NCBI RefSeq assembly: GCF_019218285.1
Contig: NZ_JAHUZG010000002.1
Location: forward strand, 186,001 to 250,000
Direction: 5' to 3'
Length of the DNA: 64,000 nucleotides
Source: Antarctobacter sediminis
Lineage (GTDB): Bacteria > Pseudomonadota > Alphaproteobacteria > Rhodobacterales > Rhodobacteraceae
Below the pieces are notes generated by a model. That model searched no databases and was not told where the DNA came from. It was given only the letters and a program-made list of their open reading frames with translations. The position numbers were made by a program, and so were the translations under genes. Below, piece after piece: positions 27,480-39,292 of this stretch. Each line of letters starts with the position of its first letter. Position 1 is the first letter of the stretch.

Positions 27480-28067
27480 TCAGCCCTCTGGCTGCCAGGC
27501 CCGCTGACCGGGAATGTGCAGGCGCAGGGCATCGCCCAAGGCAATCCGCCCTTCACGGGCGACCATGGCGGTCACACCGCGACGACCTTCCGCAGCCGGT
27601 TTGAACCCGCGTCCCTTGCCGGGAGCGACCTTCTCAAGGCTTTTGGCCGGGTATTGGCAAGGCTGGTTCTGCATGTCGACGGTCAATGTCGCACCAGACG
27701 GGGCCTGCAAGCGCGCCGAAGGCGGCAGGTGGCTGAAATCCGGCAAGCCACTTAGCACCATCGAAGCCCCCAGCCGGGCCGGATCAATCTGGTCGACCCC
27801 GATCGCGGCGGCGATCAGCGCCAGTTCCTCTTCGCTGACGATGCTCAGCTGTCGTTCGTTGCGAATCTCTGTCCCGCGCGGATATTGCGACTTCACCCGG
27901 CCACAGGACGCCCTTGTCGCGCCGCCGTGTACAGATCCGGCGATGCCCTCGAATGTCAGGTCCAGCGCCGCGCGCACCTCGGACAGCAATTCATCGCGGT
28001 CAGTTGTCGTGACCACGCCCAGCCACGTCACGGTGGCGAAATAGTCAGTTGGGATCAGTGCCGGCAT
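27480..28067 (-). CDS. MOSC domain-containing protein
   Basis: This 195-residue protein corresponds to a single MOSC domain, a fold that handles sulfur or molybdenum cofactor. The conserved Cys lies in NQPCQYPAKSLEKV, and FEGIAGSVHGGATR supplies the N-terminal part. MOSC proteins include YiiM-type N-hydroxylated base reductases, which need molybdenum cofactor. That is of interest because this genome also loads molybdenum into xanthine dehydrogenase. The substrate is unknown. It lies 12 bases after the methyltransferase stop on the same strand. Confidence 0.85.
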   Translation of the reverse strand: MPALIPTDYFATVTWLGVVTTTDRDELLSEVRAALDLTFEGIAGSVHGGATRASCGRVKSQYPRGTEIRNERQLSIVSEEELALIAAAIGVDQIDPARLGASMVLSGLPDFSHLPPSARLQAPSGATLTVDMQNQPCQYPAKSLEKVAPGKGRGFKPAAEGRRGVTAMVAREGRIALGDALRLHIPGQRAWQPEG

Positions 28068-28079
28068 CCATGGTCCTCG

Positions 28080-28891
28080 TCATCCTGCGGGAACCGAACG
28101 CCCCGCCCGCGTTACCGTGAAGAACATGCGCCGGAAAGGAAAGAGCGCGCCGCCCCCCTCTGACAGCGGATAAGCCTTGGTGATCAGGTCGTCATAGGCA
28201 TGAACCAGCCTGTCCCGCTCGGCCTCGCCCAGCGTTTGCAGGATAGGCCGGGCATAGGTCGCCTCGGTAAAGCGGCGCACGGGATGGCCCGGCGCGCAGG
28301 GCGGCAGCATCTGGAAATACTCACTGGACCATAGGTTCACCGCGCCCAGCGGTTCGAGAAGGTGAAAATACTGCGCCGGGCGCAACACCTCGGGCAGCGC
28401 CACCTGAGCAAGATGACCGGGGCACAGTTCCTCGGCCAGCGTGCGCCACAACCGGTGCGACGGAGCATTGTTCTGAAAGGGCACCTGCACCGCAAGCGTG
28501 CCACCGGGGGCAAGGCTCTGGACCAGTCGCACAAGCAGGTCCTGATGATCGGGCACCCAATGCAGCGCCGCATTGGAAAAGATCAGCGCAGGCACGCTTT
28601 CTGGTGCCCATTGCGCAATGTCACAGACGTCCAGCCGGTCATAGACCTCTTGCGCGCGGGCCCGTTCCATCATCGCCGGAGAGCGGTCAACCCCGATCAG
28701 GCGCGCGCCTGTTGTCTTGCAAAATCGCAGGTGAAGTTCCGGGGCCACGTCGCCCGCCCCGCAACCAAGGTCGATCACATCACCCGGCGGGACCGGGCCA
28801 ACCCGCGCCAGCAGATCCAGTGCGGGCCGCAAACGATGACCCCGGAACCTGTGATAGGTCCCGGGGTCCCAGTCGTTCTGCCTCTCTCCGC

Positions 28892-28895
<4 letters not shown>
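28080..28895 (-). CDS. SAM-dependent methyltransferase, trans-aconitate methyltransferase-like
   Basis: This 271-residue class I methyltransferase has motif [16 protein letters not shown] and [14 protein letters not shown] for SAM binding. [11 protein letters not shown] is a marker of the Tam (trans-aconitate 2-methyltransferase) group. The N-terminus [21 protein letters not shown] also fits Tam. The substrate is inferred only. Its ATG overlaps the ftsH stop (ATGA), so it is translated with ftsH. Confidence 0.85.
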
Positions 28896-30808
<1,913 letters not shown>

Positions 30809-30857
30809 GGGGGGAACTCCTTTGAAAGCTTTGCGGGCTCATAGCACGGCGAGTTGG

Positions 30858-30890
30858 ATTGTAACATAGAGATACCTGACGCGGCTTCAA
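30858..30890 (-). promoter_or_regulatory. Candidate ftsH promoter, possibly heat-shock type
   Basis: On the minus strand TTGAAG (30890-30885) is followed after 15 bases by CTATGTTA (30869-30862), with TACAAT overlapping (30863-30858). The first pair resembles alphaproteobacterial RpoH promoters; TACAAT with a 21-base spacer fits sigma-70 poorly. It overlaps the tilS stop region. The assignment is based on pattern only. Confidence 0.4.
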
Positions 30891-32203
30891 TGCACCGGCA
30901 GGAACTCGCAAGGGTCAAGACCGTGGCACAGACGCGCAGTTTCGCCCGGCCCGACGCCCAGCGCGTCACAGGCCACCAACCTGTCTCCCCGCCAGAGCGA
31001 GGGCAGCGACAGCGCGACGCGAAACGGCGGCGCGCCCTCGGGACGATCGGCAACCTGTTTCCAACCATCCTCGCCCAGCGCGCGGACCCGGCAATCTTCG
31101 AATCCCGGTCGCAGGATTTGCCATCGCTTGTCCCATGTCGCCCCCGGCCGGGCCGCACCAGCAAGGCCCGCGACCGAGGCAAATTCCCGGAACATCACCA
31201 GGCGGCCGCGATGGTGGATCACCTCACAGCCCTGCAACGTGCCGCCCCCGCCGCTGGCCATACGTTCGCGCAGGGTTTCCAAGGCCTCGGCACGCGGGGC
31301 ATAGTTTCCGCCCGCCACAGATCGGATCATCGCTGCCAGCAGGCGACGCTGGGTGGCAGGATCGCAGGCCGTTAGCCAATCCGGATCCAGCGTCAGGATG
31401 CCGGTGCCCTCGCCCAGCGTGCCGCCAAACCTGCCCCAAACCTGTCGCGCATAACGGTGCAACGCGCGCGAGTCGTCTCGCAGCCGTCCGGCCGTTGCGG
31501 CCAGCACATCCCGGCCCAACCCGGCCTCGGTCAAAAGGGGCAAGAGCCTACGCATCTGAACCCGCTCATAAGACGGATCGTCATTCGATGGGTCCTCGAC
31601 CCAACGGCCATGCAGAACCTGCAGGTAGTGCCGCAATTCGTCCCGTCCCATGTCAAGGCACGGCCGGACCAGATGAAACCCCTCTCCACCCCGGTCCCCC
31701 GGCGGGCACTCTCCTGTCAGCTCTCCCACCGATCCGCCGTCCGGTCGCACAAGGCGAGACGACTCCATCGCGGCCAGACCATCGGCACCCGATCCGCGTT
31801 TCAGGCGCATCAGAAAAGTCTCGGCCACGTCGTCGCGCGTGTGCGCCATCAGGACATGACGAATGCCGCCCCGCCAACGGTCGATCAGGTCCAGACGGGC
31901 CCGGCGAGCAGCATCCAGCTTGTTGCCCTGCCCGTCCCAGTGCCAGCGCAGCACGGCGTGCGGCCAGCCCAACAGTTTGCATTCCTCGGCCACCATCCCG
32001 GCCTCGGCGGCGCTTTCTTCGCGCAAGCCGTGGTCAACGGTCACCACCCAAAGCCGCACGCCCCAAACCCGCGTCCAGTTGTGCGCAAGATACAGCATCG
32101 CCATGCTGTCCCCGCCACCGGAGACAGCCAGCGCAATATCGGTTGGAAAATCGGGGCCCAGCAACTGGCCCATCGACTCGGCAAACCGCTGGTCGAGCGT
32201 CAC
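30887..32203 (-). CDS. tilS: tRNA(Ile)-lysidine synthetase
   Basis: TilS attaches lysine to the wobble cytidine of tRNA-Ile(CAU) so that it reads AUA. The 438-residue protein has the PP-loop SGGGDSMAM (from residue 28), VVTDHGLREES-like sequence VVTVDHGLREESAAEA and HTRDDVAETFLMRLKRGSGADGL. The start is a GTG at 32203, four bases after the cpoB stop, with no clear ribosome-binding site, so translational coupling is likely. Some copies of the family have a longer C-terminal region; here it ends after about 110 residues of that part. Confidence 0.94.
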   Translation of the reverse strand: MTLDQRFAESMGQLLGPDFPTDIALAVSGGGDSMAMLYLAHNWTRVWGVRLWVVTVDHGLREESAAEAGMVAEECKLLGWPHAVLRWHWDGQGNKLDAARRARLDLIDRWRGGIRHVLMAHTRDDVAETFLMRLKRGSGADGLAAMESSRLVRPDGGSVGELTGECPPGDRGGEGFHLVRPCLDMGRDELRHYLQVLHGRWVEDPSNDDPSYERVQMRRLLPLLTEAGLGRDVLAATAGRLRDDSRALHRYARQVWGRFGGTLGEGTGILTLDPDWLTACDPATQRRLLAAMIRSVAGGNYAPRAEALETLRERMASGGGGTLQGCEVIHHRGRLVMFREFASVAGLAGAARPGATWDKRWQILRPGFEDCRVRALGEDGWKQVADRPEGAPPFRVALSLPSLWRGDRLVACDALGVGPGETARLCHGLDPCEFLPVH

Positions 32204-32207
32204 CGGA

Positions 32208-33038
32208 TTATTGGCAATTCAGCTTTTGACGGCTGGCTGCCGCCTGTGCCACCGCATCCGACCCGGGATACCGCGCGGCCACCTCGCCCAGCGTGATGCA
32301 GGCCTCGCTCACCGAGCCAAGGGCCGCCAATGCATCGCCCAACCGCCACAGCGCCTCGGGCGCGACACCGGCATCGGGGAAACCCGAATAGGCGGAAAGA
32401 TAGCGCCGCGCCGCTTCGCGCGTGTCGCCCTGCGCCTCCAATGCGCGCCCCTCTCCGACCAGAGCAGCCGGTTCCAGCGGTCCCATCGGATAGGTTTCCC
32501 GGAATTGCGCGAACAGCAGCTCGGCGCCGGAATAGTCGCCTTCTTCCAGAGCCTTCAAAGCCGCCCGAAAATCGGCCTCTTCGCTGACGGCCAGTTCGCC
32601 GTCAAAGGGAAGCGCATCCGTCGCAGGGGCCGGTGCCGGTTGAGCGGGCGTTACCGACGGGACGGCACCGCCCCCCAATGGGTCTGTCTCGGCCAGTTTG
32701 CCGATGTCACATCCCGGCTCCAGCTCGCACAGGCGAAATTTCAGATCGCCAATGCGGTTGGTGCCATCCTCGACAACACGGCCAAGGCGGAACTCCAGCT
32801 CTTCGGTCTTGGCGGTCAAACGCTGCAATTCGCGTTCGATTGCCGTGATCCGGTCCAGAGCCGAGCCGCCGATCGAAACCGATGGCGCACCCGTGGTGTT
32901 CAGTTCGCTGCGCAATTTGCGCAATTCGACCGTCAGAACGGCAAGGTCCTGCCGAACGTCGGCAAGCGTTTCACCCTGCTGGGCCGCAGCCATTCCGCCT
33001 GCCAACAGGCAGCTTCCGAACACCAAAGCGCGCAGCAT
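32208..33038 (-). CDS. cpoB: Tol-Pal cell division coordinator CpoB (YbgF)
   Basis: This 276-residue periplasmic protein has a signal peptide (MLRALVFGSCLLAGGMAAAQ). A coiled-coil region follows (VRQDLAVLTVELRKLRSELN through ELQRLTAKTEELEFRLG), then a Pro/Ala linker. The C-terminal TPR-like domain (from about residue 160) contains YSGAELLFAQFRETYP and ALWRLGDALAALG. CpoB links outer-membrane constriction by Tol-Pal to septal peptidoglycan synthesis. It lies three bases after pal, within the tol cluster. Confidence 0.92.
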   Translation of the reverse strand: MLRALVFGSCLLAGGMAAAQQGETLADVRQDLAVLTVELRKLRSELNTTGAPSVSIGGSALDRITAIERELQRLTAKTEELEFRLGRVVEDGTNRIGDLKFRLCELEPGCDIGKLAETDPLGGGAVPSVTPAQPAPAPATDALPFDGELAVSEEADFRAALKALEEGDYSGAELLFAQFRETYPMGPLEPAALVGEGRALEAQGDTREAARRYLSAYSGFPDAGVAPEALWRLGDALAALGSVSEACITLGEVAARYPGSDAVAQAAASRQKLNCQ

Positions 33039-33041
33039 GTC

Positions 33042-33557
33042 TTACCCCGTCAGGCTGCTGGCCGAGATCACCGTCACGGCGCGACGGTTCTTGGCATAGC
33101 AGGATTCCTCGGAACAGATCTCCAGCGGGCGTTCCTTGCCGTAACTGACGAACTTCAGCCGGCTTTGCGAAATCCCCTTGGCGACAAGGTATTCCATCAC
33201 CGCGTTGGCCCGGCGTGCGCCCAATGCAAGGTTGTATTCCCGCGTGCCTTGCTCGTCCGCGTGACCTTCGATGATGGCCAGATAGTCGGGGTTGTCCATC
33301 AGCCACTTGGCCTGACCATCCAGCACCACGCGTGCCTCGGGCGACAGCGACGACTGATCGACGGCAAACAGGACGCGATCGCCGACACGAGCCGAGAAAT
33401 AGGCCGGCGAGGCCGGATCGTCGATGCTGCCGGGGGCATAGGTGCCCGGGCCGCCCGCCCCACGAGAAGCGTCGTCGCCATTGAACCGCGACGGGCTGGT
33501 ACAGGCCGCCGTGGCCAGCGCCGCGCCAATCAGGATGGCCTTGGTAAGGTGTTTCAT
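33042..33557 (-). CDS. pal: Peptidoglycan-associated lipoprotein Pal
   Basis: This 171-residue outer-membrane lipoprotein has a lipobox ending TAAC (Cys19). A Gly-rich linker follows, then an OmpA-like peptidoglycan-binding domain with VLDGQAKWLMDNPDY, IIEGHADEQGTREYNLALG and RRANAVMEYLVAKGI. The Asp and Arg that hold meso-diaminopimelate are within these stretches. It anchors the outer membrane to the wall and interacts with TolB. It sits between tolB (67-base gap) and cpoB. Confidence 0.95.
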   Translation of the reverse strand: MKHLTKAILIGAALATAACTSPSRFNGDDASRGAGGPGTYAPGSIDDPASPAYFSARVGDRVLFAVDQSSLSPEARVVLDGQAKWLMDNPDYLAIIEGHADEQGTREYNLALGARRANAVMEYLVAKGISQSRLKFVSYGKERPLEICSEESCYAKNRRAVTVISASSLTG

Positions 33558-33624
33558 GGATCTGGTCCTGCTCTGGTCATTGCGTCCGTTTTATCACAGG
33601 GCGCAAGATATGGGAAATGACGTC

Positions 33625-34950
33625 TTATTGCAGCGGGCCCCAGCTGGGGTCCGACGCCCCGGCCGGTGTCCGCACCCGTTTGAGGTTGCGCCCGGAAATA
33701 TCGACGGAATACAGCGCCGACGACCCCTGCGCGCCCTGCGTTTCGCGCGAGAACATGATGACCCGTCCGTTGGGGGCCCATGTCGGGCCCTCGTCAAGGA
33801 AAGAGGCCGTCAGCAGGCGCTCCTCGCTGCCGTCCGTGCGCATCACGCCAATATGGAAACGGCCGCCATTTTGCTTGGTAAAGGCGATACGGTCGCCGCG
33901 CGGGCTCCAGACAGGGGTGCCATACCGACCCTCGCCAAAGCTGATCCGCTGCGCTTCGCCGCCCATGGCCGGCATGACGTATAGCTGCTGAGTGCCCGAA
34001 CGGTCGCTTTCAAAGACGATGCGCTGACCATCTGGCGAAAAACTCGGCGCGGTCTCGATCGAAGGGGCCGAGGTCAGCTGCCGTGTTGCACCACTGGCCA
34101 GATCCATCGCGTAGATATCGGTGTTCGACCCTTGCGTCAGCGAATAGACCACCATCCGCCCGTCCGGCGAAAAACGCGGCGCAAAGCTCATGACCCCGTC
34201 GCCGACCTGAAGGATCGTGCTGGACACGGTGCCGACGGTCAGCAGGTGGATGCGGGGAAAGCCGGTCTGATAGCTGGTGTACAGAACCCGGTCGCCATTG
34301 GGTGAAAAGCGCGGCGCCAACACGATCGAGCTGTCGTCAGTGACATACTGCACGTTCGCGCCGTCGTAATCCATGATGGCCAGCCGTTTCTGCCGCGCAT
34401 CCTTGGGACCGGTTTCGGAAACGAAAACCACGCGGCTGTCGAAATAAGGAGACTCGCCGGTCAGGCGGCTATAGACCTCGTCGGCGACCTTGTGCGCAAG
34501 CCGGCGCCAACCGCTGGTGTCCGAGGCGAACTGCATGCCCTGCCCCAGCTCTTGCCCGGCGAAAACATCCCAGACCCGGAACTTGACCACCAGTCGGCCC
34601 GATGCGTCGGCAGAGACCGAGCCGGTGATCAGCGCCTGTGCGTTGATTGCCTTCCAATCGGCGAATTGTACCGGCGCGCCAAAACTGCTGACCCGGGCGA
34701 TATGCGCGTCGCGCGGGATTTCACGGAACAGGCCCGTCCCGGTCAGATCCGAGGCGATCACGCGGCTGAGTTCGGCGGCAAACTGTTCGGCTTCGGCGGA
34801 TTCGGCGACAAAGTCGGGCACCGCGTAGGGCAAGGGTTCGATGACACCTTCGGTGATCTCGATCCGCAGGGGGCCGGACTGAGCCGTCGCGGCCACGGGC
34901 ATGAAGGCCGTGGCACAGACAAGAACCAGGGCGGCGATGCGTGCGATCAT
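33625..34950 (-). CDS. tolB: Tol-Pal system beta-propeller protein TolB
   Basis: This 441-residue periplasmic protein has a signal peptide ([22 protein letters not shown]). An N-terminal domain (about 25-170) precedes a six-bladed propeller whose repeats read [38 protein letters not shown] and [12 protein letters not shown]. TolB shuttles between TolA and Pal. A separate promoter is possible because about 195 bases separate it from tolA upstream. Confidence 0.96.
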   Translation of the reverse strand: MIARIAALVLVCATAFMPVAATAQSGPLRIEITEGVIEPLPYAVPDFVAESAEAEQFAAELSRVIASDLTGTGLFREIPRDAHIARVSSFGAPVQFADWKAINAQALITGSVSADASGRLVVKFRVWDVFAGQELGQGMQFASDTSGWRRLAHKVADEVYSRLTGESPYFDSRVVFVSETGPKDARQKRLAIMDYDGANVQYVTDDSSIVLAPRFSPNGDRVLYTSYQTGFPRIHLLTVGTVSSTILQVGDGVMSFAPRFSPDGRMVVYSLTQGSNTDIYAMDLASGATRQLTSAPSIETAPSFSPDGQRIVFESDRSGTQQLYVMPAMGGEAQRISFGEGRYGTPVWSPRGDRIAFTKQNGGRFHIGVMRTDGSEERLLTASFLDEGPTWAPNGRVIMFSRETQGAQGSSALYSVDISGRNLKRVRTPAGASDPSWGPLQ

Positions 34951-34990
34951 CTGGGATTTGCCTCCTTCGGGCGCTGCTCGGACCGGATGC

Positions 34991-35008
34991 GGCGGGTCTC
35001 TGCCCGCC
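34991..35008 (-). terminator. Weak hairpin between tolA and tolB
   Basis: A 6-bp stem GGCGGG-TCTCTG-CCCGCC lies in the 196-base gap after the tolA stop, 41 bases before the tolB start. No T-run follows, so it may be an mRNA processing or partial termination site rather than a full terminator. Nothing else was recognised in this gap. Confidence 0.35.
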
Positions 35009-35146
35009 TGCGGTTAACCTATCCTGATTTGATGTGCCGCAAAACAGGCAATCCCGGTGTCGCAAGGGGGAATTTGCGCAGGAAATCGCTCATTTCGGGC
35101 GGTTTTGTTTCGAAACACCTTGGGCAACACCAACCGGGAACGCCGG

Positions 35147-36334
35147 TCAGCGCAACCGCATCTGTTCGGGGTTAAAGACCATCTCGACCTCTTTCCACTG
35201 GTCGTATTTATCGGCGGGAAGATCGTAGCCCTCGGTTCCCTGACAGCGCAGGACCGCGCGGCGCGCCGCCTGAAAGGCTGTCTGAACGGCGGCCGAACTG
35301 CCTTCGGTTGCGCCGACCAGATTCAGGCTGCCCGGAATCACCTTGCCGTCCGGATCCAGTTCCATGCCCAGCGTGACGGTGACATTCGCCGCCTCGGAGC
35401 CGACATCGACCACCCAACAGGCCTGCACCGCAAGGCGCAACGCCTCGCGTTCGCCACGGGTCAGCGGCGGGCCGGACGGGCCGGCGGGGGGTGTTGCCGC
35501 AAGCGCATCGGCCAGCGCCGACGTAATATCGGCGTTCACATCCGGCAGGACAGGTGCCTGAGGCGTTGGGTCGGGCGTGGTGGCCGGAGCGGGATCGGTC
35601 GCGGGATCGGGTGTGGCGGACGGGGCCGCCGGACGCGGCGCACGCGCCTGCGGGCGCAGGGATGCACTGGGCGCAAAACGCTCCTCTGCCTCGGTCACGA
35701 TTTCGGTCGAGGTTTCGGGCGGGGCTGTCGGATCGCGTTGCTCTTCCACGACCTCGGGACTGTCGGCATCGGGATCAGCGGCGTCGACACGTTCCTCGGC
35801 CCGCTCGGTGGTCGGATCGGGCGGGGGGGCAACCGGTTCGCTGGCCACGCGATCCGCCGGTCGCGCCTGCGGACGCAACGATGCCGAAGGTGCGCGCGTC
35901 GCCGGGGGCGGCGCAGGTTGCGGCGCGATCGGAGCGGGCACAGGTTCGGGATCCGGCAAAGGCGCGGGCACGGGCAAAGGATCCGGTTCGGGCACCGGTT
36001 GCGGCTCCGGTTCCGGTTCTGGCTCTGGCTCCGGGGTCGGCTCTGGTTGTGGTTCCGGCACCGGGTCAGGCTGCGGGGCTGGTTCCGGCACGGGTTCAGG
36101 TTCTGGTTCGGGCGTCGGAGGCGGCACCGGGTCGACAGGCTCGGTGGGCGTTACCGGATCCGGCGTCGGATCAACCACGGTCTGACCGGTCAGAGCGGCG
36201 AAATCCTCCTCGCTCAGCACGGTGACATCGGCCACCTGCACCTGTGGCGGGTCCGCCGAGAACACATCGCCCAGCACCAGCCAGGCAAACAGCAGGGCAT
36301 GCGCCCCGCCGGATATGTATAGATAGCGGTTCAT
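35147..36334 (-). CDS. tolA: TolA-like energy transducer with a long Pro-Glu repeat
   Basis: This protein spans the inner membrane once (residues about 8-24) and should reach across the periplasm. Residues 61-146 are almost pure Pro alternating with Glu, Asp, Gln or Val, in place of the Ala/Lys/Glu helix of enterobacterial TolA. The decapeptide [10 protein letters not shown] occurs twice (from residues 149 and about 221). The C-terminal domain (from about 310) has [20 protein letters not shown], of TonB/TolA type. The ATG at 36334 follows GAGG; an ATG 16 codons upstream would overlap tolR. Position in the tol cluster supports the name. Confidence 0.88.
   Translation of the reverse strand: MNRYLYISGGAHALLFAWLVLGDVFSADPPQVQVADVTVLSEEDFAALTGQTVVDPTPDPVTPTEPVDPVPPPTPEPEPEPVPEPAPQPDPVPEPQPEPTPEPEPEPEPEPQPVPEPDPLPVPAPLPDPEPVPAPIAPQPAPPPATRAPSASLRPQARPADRVASEPVAPPPDPTTERAEERVDAADPDADSPEVVEEQRDPTAPPETSTEIVTEAEERFAPSASLRPQARAPRPAAPSATPDPATDPAPATTPDPTPQAPVLPDVNADITSALADALAATPPAGPSGPPLTRGEREALRLAVQACWVVDVGSEAANVTVTLGMELDPDGKVIPGSLNLVGATEGSSAAVQTAFQAARRAVLRCQGTEGYDLPADKYDQWKEVEMVFNPEQMRLR
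35906..36142 (-). repeat. Degenerate Pro-Glu codon repeat within tolA
   Basis: The DNA is a run of short units of the kind GGTTCCGGTTCT and GGCTCCGG on the plus strand, which encode Pro-Glu and Pro-x pairs on the minus strand. Unit variation suggests an old expansion kept in frame. Length polymorphism between strains is likely but cannot be seen here. Confidence 0.75.
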
Positions 36335-36341
36335 CCGCGCC

Positions 36342-36818
<477 letters not shown>

Positions 36819-36821
36819 GGC

Positions 36822-37529
36822 TCAGGAATCCAATTGGCGGGACAGGATGGTGGCGAATTCGTCCGCGAAGGCTTCGTAGTTGCCCACGATCCGATCCGCA
36901 TCCGCCGAAAACTTGTTGTAGAAGATCACCGCCGGGATGGCCGCCAACAGACCAAGGCCCGTGGCCAACAGCGCCTCGGCGATGCCGGGCGCCACGACAA
37001 CCAGCGAGGTATTCTGTTGTTCGGCGATCTGGATGAAGGAATGCATGATCCCGAAAACGGTCCCGAACAGCCCGATGAACGGCGCGGTCGATCCCACGGT
37101 GGCCAGCACGGGCAGACCGCGCTGCAACTGATCAGCTTCCTTCTGGATCGCCACATCCATGCTGCGGTCGATTCGGCTTTGGGCATTGGCGATCAGCCCG
37201 CCATCCTCGCGGTGGCTGCGCCGCCATTCCATCATGCCCGCGGCAAAGACCCGTTCAGACCGCCCCTTGGGGTCCGGCCCCAGTTGTTCGAACAATTCGT
37301 CCAGCGGCTCCCCCGACCAAAAGGCGCGGTCGAATCTTGACGCTTCGCGCCGGGCGCGCCGGTAGCTGACGAATTTCTCGATGATGATGGCCCAGGCCCA
37401 GACAGAGGCCGCCATCAGCATCAGCATGACGAGTTTCACCGTCAGTGTCGCGCGCATGAAAAGGCCCCAGAAGGAGAAGTCGATCTCCGACGCGAGGGCA
37501 AGCGTTCCTGCTTCCATTGATCTGCTCAT
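36822..37529 (-). CDS. tolQ: Tol-Pal system protein TolQ
   Basis: This 235-residue protein of the MotA/TolQ/ExbB family forms the stator pentamer that uses the proton gradient to drive TolA. Three membrane segments are seen near residues 21-43, 141-161 and 176-195. The latter two contain VGSTAPFIGLFGTVFGIMHSF and the Thr-rich GIAEALLATGLGLLAAIPAV. The start at 37529 gives a length near the usual 230; an in-frame upstream extension of 27 codons is unlikely. It is the first gene of the cluster. Confidence 0.94.
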   Translation of the reverse strand: MSRSMEAGTLALASEIDFSFWGLFMRATLTVKLVMLMLMAASVWAWAIIIEKFVSYRRARREASRFDRAFWSGEPLDELFEQLGPDPKGRSERVFAAGMMEWRRSHREDGGLIANAQSRIDRSMDVAIQKEADQLQRGLPVLATVGSTAPFIGLFGTVFGIMHSFIQIAEQQNTSLVVVAPGIAEALLATGLGLLAAIPAVIFYNKFSADADRIVGNYEAFADEFATILSRQLDS

Positions 37530-37733
37530 TTCCTGTCGGCCCCTGTGGCCGGGGCTCTGATTACAGGGATATCTACCCGATTTGCAGGGGAAACGCCAAT
37601 AGATTGGCAACAGGATGCCGGTTTGCGTGAAGATGGGCGATTCCCCGCCTGAGGCCCGCCTCCGGCCCTGGATTTCGGCGGCTTGGGGGCTTTGTGCTAT
37701 GCTGTGCAGGTGTTTCCGGCCAGAGGATCCGCC

Positions 37734-38438
37734 ATGTCCAAGCCTTTATGCCTTCTCATCGGCCACGGCCCCGGCCTTGGCGCAGCCTATGCGCAGAGGT
37801 TCATTGACGCGGGCTATGACCTGATCCTGCTCAGCCGGTCAGGCGCGGTGTTTGACGGCCACATGCCACCGGGCGCCGAAGCCCGCGCGCTGGCCAGCGA
37901 CGCGGGTGATCCGGACGCGCTAAGCGCCACCCTGGACACCGTGGTCGCGGATCATGGCCTGCCCGACGTGGTGCTGTATAATGCCGACGTGGCGGTTTTT
38001 GGCACGTTGGATGACGTGAACGAGGCGCAGTTCGAACAAAGCTGGCGGGTCAGCACGCTTGGTCTGTTCACCACCGCGCGCAAGCTGGGTCCGCTGATGG
38101 CTGCGCGCGGGTCCGGCGCGGTGATCGTCTCGGGGGCGACGGCGGCGCTGCGCGGCAAGGACTGGACCACGGCCTTTGCCCCCGGTAAGGCCGCCCAGCG
38201 CATCCTTGCGCAATCGCTTGCCCGACAATTGGCCCCCAAAGGCGTGCATATCGCCTATATTGTGATCGACGGGGTGATCGACACCGCCGACACACGGTCC
38301 GGGTTTGCCAAGGGCAAACCCGATGATTTCTTTATTCAGCCCGCGCGGATCGCGGACACCGCGCTGATGCTGGCGCGGCAGGACCGATCGGCATGGAGTT
38401 TCGAGATCGACCTGCGGCCCTTTGGCGAAATCTGGTAG
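37734..38438 (+). CDS. Atypical short-chain dehydrogenase/reductase
   Basis: This 234-residue Rossmann-fold protein has nucleotide-binding LLIGHGPGLGAAYAQRF and VVLYNADV (in place of NNAG). The catalytic YxxxK motif reads F148-A-P-G-K152 (TTAFAPGK), so the general acid Tyr is Phe. This divergence is known in a subgroup of the family, and the enzyme may be inactive in classical hydride transfer. GVHIAYIVIDGVID is also typical of that subgroup. The ATG at 37734 follows AGAGGA. The gene is separated from tolQ by a divergent junction. Confidence 0.85.
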   Translation: MSKPLCLLIGHGPGLGAAYAQRFIDAGYDLILLSRSGAVFDGHMPPGAEARALASDAGDPDALSATLDTVVADHGLPDVVLYNADVAVFGTLDDVNEAQFEQSWRVSTLGLFTTARKLGPLMAARGSGAVIVSGATAALRGKDWTTAFAPGKAAQRILAQSLARQLAPKGVHIAYIVIDGVIDTADTRSGFAKGKPDDFFIQPARIADTALMLARQDRSAWSFEIDLRPFGEIW

Positions 38439-38453
38439 CCGCCGCCTCGCGGC

Positions 38454-38840
38454 CTAGTGCACCTGTTGCCGCAAAGCCTTGGGCAAACGCGCCGGTTGCC
38501 CGTCGCGGGTCACGCAGACCGCCGTGACCTCGGCCCGAAAGACCGCCTCTTCGCCGCGCATAACCTCTTGGGTCATGATCAACCGCACGCCGGTCATGCT
38601 TTTGACCGTGGTGCGCACCTCCAGCGCGTCATCATATTTCGCGGTCATCAGGTAATCGGCCTCGATCCGCCGCACGACAAAGACAATCCCGTCCTCCTCG
38701 CGCATCGCGTTCTGGTCCAGCCCCTGCTGCTTGACCCAGTCAGAGCGCGCCCTTTCGATGAACTTGAGATAGTTGGCATGATAGACGATCCCCGCCATGT
38801 CAGTGTCTTCATAGTAGACGCGGATCTGAAAACGATGCAT
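38454..38840 (-). CDS. ybgC: Tol-Pal-associated acyl-CoA thioesterase YbgC
   Basis: This 128-residue hotdog-fold enzyme has the family signature VYYEDTDMAGIVYHANYLKFIERAR. The Asp in EDTD is the catalytic residue. YbgC hydrolyses short- or long-chain acyl-CoA, and in many bacteria it is the first gene of the tol-pal operon. Here it is on the tol strand but split from tolQ by the plus-strand SDR gene, so it must have its own promoter. Confidence 0.93.
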   Translation of the reverse strand: MHRFQIRVYYEDTDMAGIVYHANYLKFIERARSDWVKQQGLDQNAMREEDGIVFVVRRIEADYLMTAKYDDALEVRTTVKSMTGVRLIMTQEVMRGEEAVFRAEVTAVCVTRDGQPARLPKALRQQVH

Positions 38841-38919
38841 CGGCGGGCTCCTTTTCGGTCTGCGCGGACCCTAGGCGCGCCGACCATCGGCGGCAACCAC
38901 AGGCAGGCGGATTTCTCTG

Positions 38920-39222
38920 TCAGCGCTTGCGCCGCCCGCCCGCGCTGCGGCTGTGAAAGCTCGGCGGGCGTTTCGCAACCCAGGCAAGGAACCGGGCCAT
39001 CTGGGGGTGGGCGCGCAGCTTTTCGACCGTGTTCAGATCGCGCGCCAGTTCCGCCTCGGTAAAGCGGGCGTGAATCTCGCTGTGGCAGATCTGGTGCAAC
39101 AGGACGACCGGCCCGCCCTTGCCGCCTTTCAGCTTGGGCACCAGATGATGCAGGCTTTGCCGCGCATCTCGAGGGATCGGACGCAGGCACAGCGGACACA
39201 TCGGTTCTGATCCGTCTTCCAT
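38920..39222 (-). CDS. Small HNH endonuclease-like protein
   Basis: This 100-residue protein has an HNH motif. CPLCLRPIP provides two Cys near the N-terminus, LHHLVPKLKGG carries the His pair, and CHSEIHARF carries the C-terminal His. It resembles the many small cellular HNH proteins of unknown target. The ATG at 39222 is preferred over 39258 because GGGAG lies four bases upstream. The C-terminus is basic (GGRRKR), consistent with nucleic acid binding. Confidence 0.8.
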   Translation of the reverse strand: MEDGSEPMCPLCLRPIPRDARQSLHHLVPKLKGGKGGPVVLLHQICHSEIHARFTEAELARDLNTVEKLRAHPQMARFLAWVAKRPPSFHSRSAGGRRKR

Positions 39223-39292
39223 ATCGCTCCCCTTGTCCCCGGACGGCCCTTTGGGCAAGAGGATGTGACGCAGACGTCAAGGATCAAGCGAA

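Noticed and set aside
35906-36142. Possible CRISPR or minisatellite in the tolA repeat
   Set aside because: Units are short, variable and keep a coding frame, with no spacers of constant length.
37615-37733. Upstream extension of the SDR gene
   Set aside because: The extension precedes the Rossmann start; the ATG at 37734 has AGAGGA and gives the normal N-terminus.
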